A stretch of DNA of 64,000 nucleotides, taken from contig NC_087076.1 in the NCBI RefSeq assembly GCF_026151205.1, forward strand, positions 20,512,328 through 20,576,327, written 5' to 3'. Both the position numbers and the translations under genes were made by a program. The stretch is from Bolinopsis microptera (lineage: Eukaryota > Ctenophora > Tentaculata > Lobata > Bolinopsidae). Positions 1 to 9,885 of the stretch are shown here, in pieces. The notes beneath the pieces were generated by a model that had not been told where the DNA came from, did not search any database, and saw only the letters and a list, made by a program, of their open reading frames with translations. The stretch's first letter is position 1, and the number at the start of each line of letters is the position of its first letter.

Positions 1-1423
1 GAACTGGATTGAGACAAATTTGGAACAGGCTTTTGGGCAGTAGTTATGCCTGGACTGACTTAAAATTGATCTGTTATGGTAGAGGGGCAATGGGCATGTG
101 AACTAACATGTTCAGTCTCTCAGAAGTGCCAAATAATCCCTTGGTTCATGAAATGAACGAAATGAATAAAAATGAACTTGATCCTAAAATCGTTGTAATC
201 ACTCTAACATCTAAACCCATCCCAACTTGGCAACACTGTCCAACCTTCTCCTTCATATATGATATAATTGCATAATTCTCCTTAGTAACCCGTCCCCGTC
301 GCCATAGTTACAGACGTAAACAGGACATGAGTGGAATATCGTTCATAAAAGGCTATAAGCAAGCATACTAACTAATCCGCTTTACCAAGGTGTGTCATAT
401 AATGTACATACAATTATTTACACGCAATATTTGGCGCTTAAATCTGCCCCGTACATTCAACAACTATATTCCGGGCGAATAAGGTGTCCACTTCATAGTT
501 AAATATTGTGATCATTTAGTCGCGTTGTTTATCGTGAGTTGGTACTTGATGAATGTATATAATAAGGGCGGGCCAAACATCAGTTGGTATACGTTGGCCT
601 CAATAGCTCCGCCGTGTTTTACATTTTACTGTAGCTTTGCAGATGGCATATAACTGTATTTACTATGGTTCGACGAGATTCCGTCGTCAAAATGTATGTT
701 TTTGCATATTTGTACAGTGGAACAATCAGGTTTATCAACTATCAACGTCTTTATCAACGCATTATTATTCTACTCAGTTTAACCCTCTTTCTATTTCAGC
801 TGAATTCTGTTCAACGAGTACAGTAGACACAAGAAAACCTCAAGAAAGCTTCTAGACTACTCCGCTTACTGTCACAACACTATGTAAGTTCATAATTTTA
901 CGAATTTAAGAATTATAACACATTTCTTTCTTATTTAAATATCTGAACCTTTTTCTATTGAAATCTTCTATATTAATCAATTGTATTATATTTATATAAT
1001 ATACAGTGCAGTATACACTATACATTACACAAATATGTTAACTCAAGGTAGTAATCAAGTTTTAATTTATGGACCGAACTGAAAATGTATCAAAGGTAAA
1101 CAAAGGATCCATACCCCTGTTGCCAGAAATAGACTTTAATAACACTGTAAAAAACGTACTGTGCAGAATTTGGGCTCAACGTATTTGAGCATACAAGATT
1201 TAATATATTATTTGAACTTAATCTAAAATCCTCAATCTAAATAGTTTCTCCAAAATGTCTTATTTAATTAATTACCATTAAGTAAGTATACATTCAATTT
1301 GAACATATGATTTATAATAATAATAATAATCTATAATATATCCAAACAAATGTGTAATTCACCGGTTGACTCATGATTAGGTCTCCGCTATTTTGCGATA
1401 AACGAAAATTGAGACGAGGTTAC
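1..1423. other. Non-coding stretch at left edge
   Basis: I see no supportable gene here. Short open frames occur but have no recognisable domain or splice context. The DNA is AT-rich and holds no repeat that I could match elsewhere in the window. Confidence 0.5.
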
Positions 1424-3237
1424 TTAAAATATATCGTTAGTTATAACTAGTATGTCCCTCTTCACCCTGTCACTCAGTCCTGGCACGATTCCTTCAATAT
1501 CTTCCAAATTAAAAATATGTCCGCATTCATTTGTGAGAAGTTTAATGACTCCTTCCGTGAGTTTACAGTCCAGAAAGGGTCTGTTGTCACTATAGGACGT
1601 CAGCTGGCATGCTAACGCTTTTGCAAAGAACTCCCTATCTTCTTTCGTCACTGTGCGTCTAGGTTCTGGAAATATTATGACTGATATTGCTGATTCTTCA
1701 CCACTCGCAGGAGCACAAAGTTAAATTGTTGTTGTTGTTATCATTACTTTTCGATAAAAGCAAAAAAGCACAGTTTAGGCATGAACGTTACAAATATTAC
1801 ATGTGATTTAAAACATTCGGTACTAAGTACTCAGTACTCACGCATGTCTACATCCGACCTCCTCTGCTTGTTATTCCGTTCCCGGAGTCTTTGAATGAGT
1901 GGGTCTTGGGAAGGTCTGCAAACATCGCAGCAAGTATCGTTATAAACGTTGTCATGCAGCTTGAGTACCCCTGATGACATTTATGTCATCGCATTGAAAT
2001 GGCTAAAATTTGTGATTTCAAATGCCGTTGGAGAACTTAAAGTATTTGCCAACTAATAAAGGATATTGAATTACTTTTTCAATTGTAGGACTACGTGGAG
2101 CTGTTTTACCTTTAAAGGTACCAGAAAGTATTATCCTACGGCAAGTTCCATTCTGGTCGCGGTACATAAGACACTCTCCGTCCATATCCCTGGTCTTGTT
2201 GTGCGTAAATACAATACATATCGCCTTTAGATTTGCACTTCTCCCAGCCCGACCTGAGATTAAAAAGCAACGTTTAAGACAATTAAGCTCGTTAAACCTT
2301 TAATAGAGGTATATGTGCAGAGCGCTCTATAAAATTATTACAAATAACTTAATTGTTTCACATTACCCACCAATCATCTGGATGAAATCCTCTGCCGTAC
2401 GAGCCATTTTCGAATGGATGACGTATTGGATCCCTAAAGAATATACATTTTTATCAAATTTACTATTAACCGTGTTTAACACAGAGAATCCATTTGTTTG
2501 AAATAGACTGTTTAAAAGGTGTTTAAAATAGTCTTCGATATACTTGGTGCCAAACATAGTACATACCTGCTGCATCAAATCCCATAGATAAGGCACTTGT
2601 AGCTATGACGAATTTGATACGCCAATTGATATTCATTAGATCAGCCGCTATTTCTTCCTGTTTACTGTCTGGTATCTGGGAGTGAAATACTTCAACAAGA
2701 CTAATTTTCCTCGGATCCTTTTTGAGTGCCTGAAATTAAGAAAATGTCACTGGTAATTGGTAAATAATGAGTTCCGTACACAGTTAACTTTAGTTAAGTC
2801 GGTAGATGGTTTAAATGCTGATAACCCGGCACAAAAAGAAATTTTTAAACAACAGTTTAACAAGTTTAAGTATGAACAAGTTAAATGGTTATGTCAGTCT
2901 TCAATATTTTATATCCCATATAAGCTAAACATGTGGCCATAAAATGAATTATTTAAGTATGTGCACAATCAATCATATTAATTGTATATATGCTGGCAAA
3001 TAACCATTTTTACCTGCATGAATTCTAAATATCTATATCCGCAGTCAACCAACGAGTTTTCGAAGATTATCACCCTGGGACACTCTTCTGCTTCATTCTC
3101 AAGTAAGGACACCAGTGGTACTATGTCTAGCTTTCCCGGGATATTAATTAAAGAAATCCTGCTATTAACAGGATTTTGCGAGATTCTCATCAACTGATGC
3201 AACATTACAGAAAGTGTCACATATGCTCTAGTTCTTT
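1424..3237 (-). CDS. RecQ-like DNA helicase, C-terminal half (6 exons)
   Basis: Six exons join in phase: 3014-3237, 2567-2729, 2371-2433, 2110-2253, 1842-1970 and 1424-1665. All junctions are GT-AG. The product (about 320 residues) reads as the second RecA lobe of a superfamily 2 RecQ-type helicase. Exon 2 carries FHSQIPD and VIATSALSMGFD (motif V). Exons 3 and 4 together make YVIHSK...FIQMIGRAGR (motif VI with the arginine finger), split by an intron inside GRAGR. Exon 5 carries CCDVC, like the RecQ zinc-binding segment. The protein ends NDIF. Such enzymes unwind DNA with ATP in the nucleus. The first lobe, with the Walker A and DEAH motifs, was not found to the right, where a Merlin transposon lies. 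The gene is either cut off, has a very long intron, or is a pseudogene. The exons themselves show no stops. Confidence 0.8.
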
Positions 3238-3705
3238 CTAAATGTTAAGCAGAGAAATCTGGCTATATAATATATTTATCAAATAAATGTGTAATAACAA
3301 CAGATGTATACAATTACTGCAATTCTAAAAAATTTAAGTTTACATTAATGTGCTGATACGATACACTCCAAAATATTCCTAATTTTGTGTTGTTATCATA
3401 ATCCCATTCCGCAGGGCACAACACCACAACTTCAGAAGATGCAAGGAGCGTGTTCTTAACTATCCAAAACGAAGGTTGGTGAACAATAGAAAAATTGATA
3501 TTTTGTTGGTTGGCGTTATCATGGTGAGAAACCAGGGGTATTACGAGATATTATAACGTCCCGAAGGTCATTTTAATTGTAATATTTATCCAATCTAGTA
3601 CAATAATGTAGACCAAGGAATACCGATAGGGCAGCTAAGTAATTAAGTTTTCAAACTGGGGCGTTTTGAACATTATAGTACCTAACCACAAATGTTTAAA
3701 ACTTC
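3238..3705. other. Non-coding stretch beside the helicase
   Basis: No supported exon. A minus-strand open frame near 3360-3480 has an AG before it but shows no helicase motif, so it was not annotated. Confidence 0.4.
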
Positions 3706-4009
3706 CGAGAATGGGCAGTATCGAGATAGCCCGACCACTGTCCGCGGACAGTTGTCCGCAGACTGTATAATAACAGTATCCCCTGAATCAAGCAAACAGG
3801 TGTTTGTGAATAGTTCAAAATAGATTCAAATGTGGTCTCTCGGATATAATTAGTTACTAATAATATTGATTGCTCAATGAAATAAATGATTACGATTAAA
3901 ATGTGGTATATAAGTCGTTCGTTTTGGTGAAGTATTATCAGTTGCCATCATCAACAACAACAACTATTCCAATTCCTGACATGGTACTCTTCTGTCTAAT
4001 GGACGACAT

Positions 4010-4252
4010 TAATGGACCCACCGCCTCCCTCGAGACTTCCTATTCCAGAAAAACCTCCTAAAGAGCTCCATGTCCTGTTCTGGGTGTAATGCATCTATGT
4101 CCCTGGTTCCCTCCTCGTCCTCGAAGTCTCCAGATGGCCTGATATGGCGCTGCTCCCCCTGCAAGAAGTACAAGAATATCAGAACAGACAGCATCCTCTC
4201 TGGACAGAAGCTCGCTTTCAAGACCTTCATACAACTGCTGTTCGCAGAGTAG
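4010..4252 (+). pseudogene. Merlin transposase N-terminal fragment (ISXO2-like)
   Basis: The frame containing the ATG at 4070 reads CSGC, then DGLIWRCSPC, then KNIRTDSILSGQKLAF, then a stop after LLFAE. The spaced CxxC pairs followed by DGxxWRC and a basic stretch are the zinc ribbon that precedes the DDE domain in IS1016/ISXO2 and Merlin transposases. The catalytic DDE region is missing. An in-frame stop precedes position 4010, and an upstream ATG frame (3999) is shifted by one base. This is therefore a broken remnant inside the Merlin element, not a working enzyme. Confidence 0.7.
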
Positions 4253-4438
4253 GGCTGAGTTCATCCGTTTCGTTTTCTCTGAGACCATAGTTGTAGTTGT
4301 TCAAGAAGGAGTTGATTATAGAAATGATTGATGCAGTCTGATAATAGTTATTCTTTATATATTGCATGATGTGAACTGATCTCGTAAGGTTGCTTAATCG
4401 TTTAATAAGCCTTGACACCACCGCTGATTGAAATTCGC

Positions 4439-4562
4439 GTGCGATGATGTGAACCCTGCTTGACTCAGGGGATGATGTGAACCCTGCTTGATTCAGGGGA
4501 TGATGTGAACCCTGCTCGATTCAATGATTCAGGGGATGATGTGAACCCTGCTTGATTCAGGG
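4439..4562 (+). repeat. 28-bp tandem repeat, about 4 copies
   Basis: Units of GATGATGTGAACCCTGCTTG plus A-C/T-TCAGGG repeat head to tail. One unit carries an extra CAATGATT. The array lies just inside the right inverted repeat of the Merlin element, and its last TCAGGGGATAC merges into the TIR-proximal sequence. Confidence 0.85.
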
Positions 4563-4674
4563 GATACTGTTATTATACAGTAATATGATCTGGTAGACAG
4601 GTGTCTGCGGACAACTGACCGCGGACAGTTGTCCGCGGACAGTGGTCGGGCTATCTCGATACTGCCCGAGAATG

Positions 4675-7617
4675 TTGGGTTAATACAGTGGGTGCTTAAT
4701 ATGTTTACGGCATGTCTAAATAAGAGAGTTTGAATGCATGTCACGTGATATAGTTAACAGTCAGTGTAATTACGAGTCAGGGAATGTGTCTAGCTATACA
4801 GGGCCCTTTGGTGTATTTGTAATAAATTTTTTAGTGACGTGACACCTCTTAGTAATAAGTAGTGACGATTAACGGGACAAATTATGGTTAATTTTCTAAA
4901 AAACTAGCAAATATGTCACCTTTAGATAATAAAAAGGACCCACGCTCAAACATTTTTCGAGGTACGTTAAGCGCGCGCACCGCAGTTCCTTTTAATATGA
5001 TTATGACGTATCGTCTCGGTTTAACAATCATAACGTGATCACGTACTGTACGTGACGTATAATCTTACTTATTTAGTGAACAAAGAGTGTGAGAGAGTGT
5101 GAAAGTAAAAGTACTATACTATACTGCGAAACGGACAAATTGGTTTAGTCAATAAACTGGGATGAACCGCTTTTGGTGTTACGCCTTACGGTCAGATAAA
5201 TAAACTACTGTATTCTGGTCCCAATAGTTTACTGTGACTTTTGAGTTGAAGATTAGGCGTACATCATAATGTCCCTAGTGTTTTGTTTAGCTCACCAAGG
5301 TTTAAGGACTATTTGAAAGTGAGGGATTTTACTAAGAAGAAGCAAACATCGACCAATAGCTCTTATTAATGCTATTTGTTTGTTTAAAAGGCGAAATGTG
5401 GGATTCTATTCGCTTTAAATCCGGTTCCATAATGATACTTGACTTAGTTCGGCTTTGATGTCCGAGCAAAGCTATTATAAGTTAAACCTTAGTTTGTTAA
5501 AGTTGGCGGTTTTTCAAGAATCTCCGCCATACTGTCCATATCTCAGTTCTCGATAGGCGTAGAATCGTATCATACTGATAACTGATGTTGTGAGCAAAAA
5601 CAACATAACCCCTGGCCCTCCCGCCTTGAGCCTTCCTGCTCGATATTATAATATTATATAAATTAGTGCTATCCCCAGATGGGTTTAAAGCTAATGGTGC
5701 TACTAATAGTTTTGCCTTTGGTATTTGAGACGGTTTTTGAGAAAATCTCTCTAAACAGGCATATTTACATGTTAGTGTGTTACTGAAATCTGTAATCTTT
5801 TCGGCAAATGCCAGCTACTGTAATAAACCAGAATTATAGCATATATTCTAAGATGACACTTATACGCAGCTCTGAACATCATACATTCTATTCAACTGTA
5901 ATTATAGTGTTTAGAATTTGTATAATGTACTGGCACGTCTGCCAGCTTTATTCTGACACAATAGATATAAATCACTCTACACGACACCGGAACTTCGATA
6001 TGTTCCTAAGTTATAAGTTACGTGAATTTTCAAGTGCATACGGTAAAGTGATCTTTCCTTCAGTTACGCAATTAAATAACTATTCGAAAACTGAAAGACT
6101 AGTTGTTCCCCTTGAAGATGTATGTACAGTAAAGCTTTGAACCCCGGCCCAAATTAATATCGCCTCAATCGAAAGTTGCTGGTAACAACTTATAAGTCAG
6201 TCTGATATTTCAGTCTCGGTGTAATTTTGTGTCGCCAAGCAAGGATAAATATACAGGGGGGAGGGGGGCAAAAGTCCTAATAGCTCAGTCACTGAGTGCC
6301 CAATCGAAATAATTCAATCGCATTACATTTGTCCTGAAAAAAATGAGAATTCTGGTTTCTCATATGACCGAGATATAATACTATAATATCTTCGCCACAG
6401 TATGCCATCTGCAAAGCAACAACCCTCTAAAATAAGACACGACGTTGGTATAAGACCCAACTTATGCCCACTGACCAGAGCTGGTCCAGATTCCAGAACT
6501 CAGAAGTCGATGGTAACCCTCTTGTTATGAGAGGGGGGGGGGCAACGTAGAATTCTACTCTACTTTATTCTACTTTATTCTACTTTATTCTACGTTCCCC
6601 CCCCCCCCCCCTATGAGAATATTCTCTAGCTGCTGTACGCTGCTTAGGATTTGTTTTTTTTTCAGGGGCAGGCTTGTCACATAGGTCCAGGGCTTCCGGA
6701 CTTTTGGGCATGGTGCAGGTTGTGGTACACACTCAACTAGGTGGTCTGAGAGTCGGAAAACCTCCAAAAAGAGATGTCATCAGAATGTAAGCCACTACCT
6801 GACTAACCTGTGAATAGAGTTTTCTAGACTCAATAATCATGGCAGGTAGTATGTTCGGTGCGTTGCTGAGATACCGATTTAGTGAGTAGTAGGATGGTCA
6901 TCAAATCAGAAAAGGCAGACCTGAGTTGATAGCACGGTACTTGTAACGGTTTCCTCATTCTGCTCTCAGACTGACTAATGTCTCCACTTTTTTATCTCCT
7001 GTTAAGATTATCATTTCTCCGCTGTTAGGATTGTTCAATTATGCTTTTTATTTTGGACACACCATTGAGCCAGATTGTCGCAGCGTATGTCAGAGAAGTT
7101 CTGAGTATAAATATTATATAGGCTTATTCTGTCACAAACAATGAATTATTAATCTCATTTGCCCTATCCCCAAGTTCTGATAAGTCTACAAAGAAGATCA
7201 GTAAAAAATAACTGGGATATCATTACAGTTATTAAAGTTCCGATCGATGCTATTAGCCCAAATGAATGGGTTTTTATATAGATTCTAAACGAACACTTAT
7301 TCTTTCAGGAGGGGATCTGCAATAAACAAAGACGATATATTTTTGGCCAGAAATTTGCGGAGTTCCTTCGTCTTGATATCGGTCTTGGCTGCAGTTGTAT
7401 CTCTCGAAATCAGGTATTCACTATTAAAAGCTATCCTGCCTGGCTTAAATCATGGTTGTTAAAATTAAAAGCCTTTTTGCATGGTCATCTTTAATTAAAA
7501 ATAAATCAGCTTTGTTAATAATTTACTGTCGTCTCCTTGGTATTTCCACGGGAGACTTTGGGACCGGAAACTGATCCGGCCCCCAAAGAGGGGTCAGATC
7601 ACGTCACCAATTAGTGA
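4675..7617. other. Gene-poor stretch
   Basis: No gene is supported. A 110-codon open frame at 5808-6140 (plus) has no recognisable domain and the base composition of its surroundings. The only structure I can point to is the G-run/C-run hairpin at 6528-6615. Confidence 0.4.
6528..6615. repeat. Small fold-back hairpin with G and C runs
   Basis: A run of G followed by CAACGTAGAATTCTAC is matched in inverted order by TTCTACG-TTC and a run of C. Between them lie about four copies of the 10-mer TCTACTTTAT. The whole can fold into one hairpin. Confidence 0.75.
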
Positions 7618-7833
7618 CGTATAATTAGTGATGTGATCCATGGATTGAATTTAATTGACATAGAAATGGGCTAGATCTGGGGTAGAGTTCACATGTCAAT
7701 TCTATAAATCATAGCTGTACATTAAGAAGTCAACATGATCTGACTTCTCGACTCGTAGATCACATAAAGGACGGGAGCTCTTGCTAAAGGGGGGGGGGGG
7801 GTTCAATCCATGGATCACATCACTAATTATACG
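7618..7833. mobile_element. Short hairpin MITE with 32-bp inverted repeats
   Basis: Perfect 32-bp inverted repeats (7618-7649 and 7802-7833, starting CGTATAATTAGTGATGTG) enclose about 150 bp that include a run of 14 G. There is no coding capacity. The size and structure fit a miniature inverted-repeat transposable element. No clear target duplication was found, so the superfamily is open. Confidence 0.6.
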
Positions 7834-8532
7834 CCACAAGCTTCAAGCTTGCATGTTAAATACTTGATGACGTATATGGTGGATCATATGACATATCACT
7901 CCGGCCCCAAAGTCTGGCAGTCATGATAGAAGTTGGACATTTTCTCTCATTTTCACACGTAGAATCTTATTTTCTTTCCCTCAGTGACGGTTTGAGGAGA
8001 CACTGCATCTCACTGCTCGGTGGAGACACGGGGATATGAAGCTGTTAATCCCTCTTAAAGTCCACTGCACGTTGTCACAGAGCCTCAGTCCGATCAGAGC
8101 AAGCAGCAAAGATCAAAGGAGACTTTTCCTCCAATGTCAAACAGATAAATTTCGACAGAAAACTTCTAGCAGACCTCGGATGATTTAGGAAAGTAAACAT
8201 ACTTGCAATCTGTAAGACAAGTGACTCTACAGGAACTAGCAAGAGGCAGAGAAAGTGAAGAAGATTCGACGACCGAAGCCTCGCAGATAAAATAATAGCC
8301 GATGAATTTGATACGACATCATAAAATACTGGAGTCCACAAAGGAGCATGTCCTACTTTTCAGCCGCTCCTCAATCGACAGATCCTCTTGATGGCTTGCA
8401 GACATCACGTCCTTGAGGCGGATCTTGTAAGAGGATCTGCCTCTAAGCAACTGTTCGGTGACACAACATCACTTGAAGTAACCCTTTTTAAGATCATGAA
8501 GACCTCCTGGGAAGATCTCAATCTGCAGAACA

Positions 8533-8988
8533 TTGTCCTTCCTGATATCCCTACTTGCAACAGGAACGGAAGATCTTCTATCCTTCATTACTCAAATCCG
8601 TCAACTCAACAACCAGCCCAGGAGAATAAAAGGAATTACTAGAGCTAAACTTATCCATGGAGAAAGCATAGAGATGAAGAAAGGATGCGTTTTCCAGATA
8701 CAAAGACCTGGAGCTGACCACCATGTCAGATGGATGGCTAAGTCCATATACATTATGAAAATGATTCTACTTCACTAGATACCACTTCACTGGACGAAGA
8801 AGAGAGACGTGCAGAAGATGGCTCACGTTGTTGTCTTCGTTTACTTAAGAGCTTGGTTCAACGCTCCTTTCCTTGAATCTGCAGCCTCCGCCGACACCCG
8901 TTTGTTACACTTACAGAGTCTTCAGAAGTACAAGAGTGTGGACAGAGTATTAGCCATCATCACGACAGTCCTCAAGACATACCTTTAG
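8533..8988 (+). pseudogene. Remnant of a transposon-associated protein gene
   Basis: One frame runs from 8533 to a stop at 8986-8988 with a single internal stop (TAG, 8776-8778). It contains RPGADHHVRWMAKSIYIMKM and then, after the stop, VYLRAWFNAPFLESA and LLHLQSLQKY. From memory this pattern (ARWMAKAIY, then VYxKAWFxAP, then LLxxLxxY) is common in uncharacterised multicopy proteins of cnidarians and some other invertebrates. I infer a decayed copy. Upstream (8388-8532) similar coding-like sequence is in another frame. No function is claimed. Confidence 0.4.
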
Positions 8989-9885
8989 AGCGAAGAACTC
9001 TCCTTGCAACAAGAATAGGCCAACAAACTCTTGAAGCAATTCAAGTTGGAACTTGAAAACTTGTGTTCGGTTGTTAATGTTATTGAGCTTTATGAACGTC
9101 AAAGAAGCCTAATTGATGAAAAATTATTCTGATATGTTTTGGTTTTATGACCAGGGGTTATGACAAATATATAATAAGGATGTTGGTCTAGTTTCTCGTA
9201 CGGGTTTTCAACATACGCTTTAGTCCTACACTCTAGTTTGGGGTTGGATTTTAAATAGTCACTTGAAGTACGTGTTAAAGTATCCTACGTGTTGGTCGAG
9301 TGTTGAGTGATTAAACATCTTGATCGCATGTTTATTGTTTACTGTTTAGTGTAGACCTTGTTCGGTAGAAACTCAGTACGGTGTTCCGCGGTAAATTTCA
9401 TTCTTTATTATACGAAAATGCATGACCTGCATGAGGTATGTTACCTGGGGACCCCAAGCTATAATGTTCCGCCGAATAGAGATTCGGCGAAATGACAGAC
9501 TAAGCGCCGCCCAGTAAGAGGTATGATAATACTGGGTTTCGAAATCTTTTAAATATCTATTCGATTGAGTCTTATTACCTGGGGACCCCGTTTTAAATTC
9601 TCATAAACGTATCAATTGAATATATTTACTAAAACTCAAGTCTCATATTAAAGTATTAATATGACAACTGTGTTTAAGAACACAAAGCCCGGGGTCCCCG
9701 GGTAAATTTAAAGCTAGGAATCATTATATTTATAAGTGAATTGTGTATTTGGTACTGGCCATAGCACTCCCGTCAATCTATTTGTCATGTCAATAGTTTA
9801 CTGTTTACGAATGAGTCCATCATGTACTGTTCTCTTTGATGTATGTAATCAAATTATTAGATTATTAAAGTTAACATTTTGTGAA
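8989..9885. other. Non-coding stretch with ACCTGGGGACCCC repeats
   Basis: No gene is supported. Copies of ACCTGGGGACCCC occur near 9446 and 9581, an inverted relative GGGGTCCCCGGGT lies near 9693, and a diverged one near 10350. They could be ends of small inverted-repeat elements just upstream of the GPCR. Confidence 0.4.

Larger units (their letters stand above)
3714..4666 (+). mobile_element. Merlin-superfamily DNA transposon, internally deleted
   Basis: The element is bounded by inverted repeats that start GGCAGTATCGAGATAGCC and extend about 45 bp through GTCCGCGGAC palindromes. It is flanked on both sides by the direct 8-bp duplication CGAGAATG (3706-3713 and 4667-4674). Merlin elements are known for 8-9 bp target duplications and an IS1016/ISXO2-like transposase. 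The interior holds a fragment of such a transposase (see 4010-4252). At 953 bp with only the N-terminal part of the gene, it is a non-autonomous deletion derivative. The intact TSD shows that this copy inserted as a unit and has not been rearranged since. Confidence 0.85.

Noticed and set aside
5808..6140. 110-codon plus-strand frame as a gene
   Set aside because: No domain, no splice context, no repeat copy; length is within chance for AT-rich DNA of this size.
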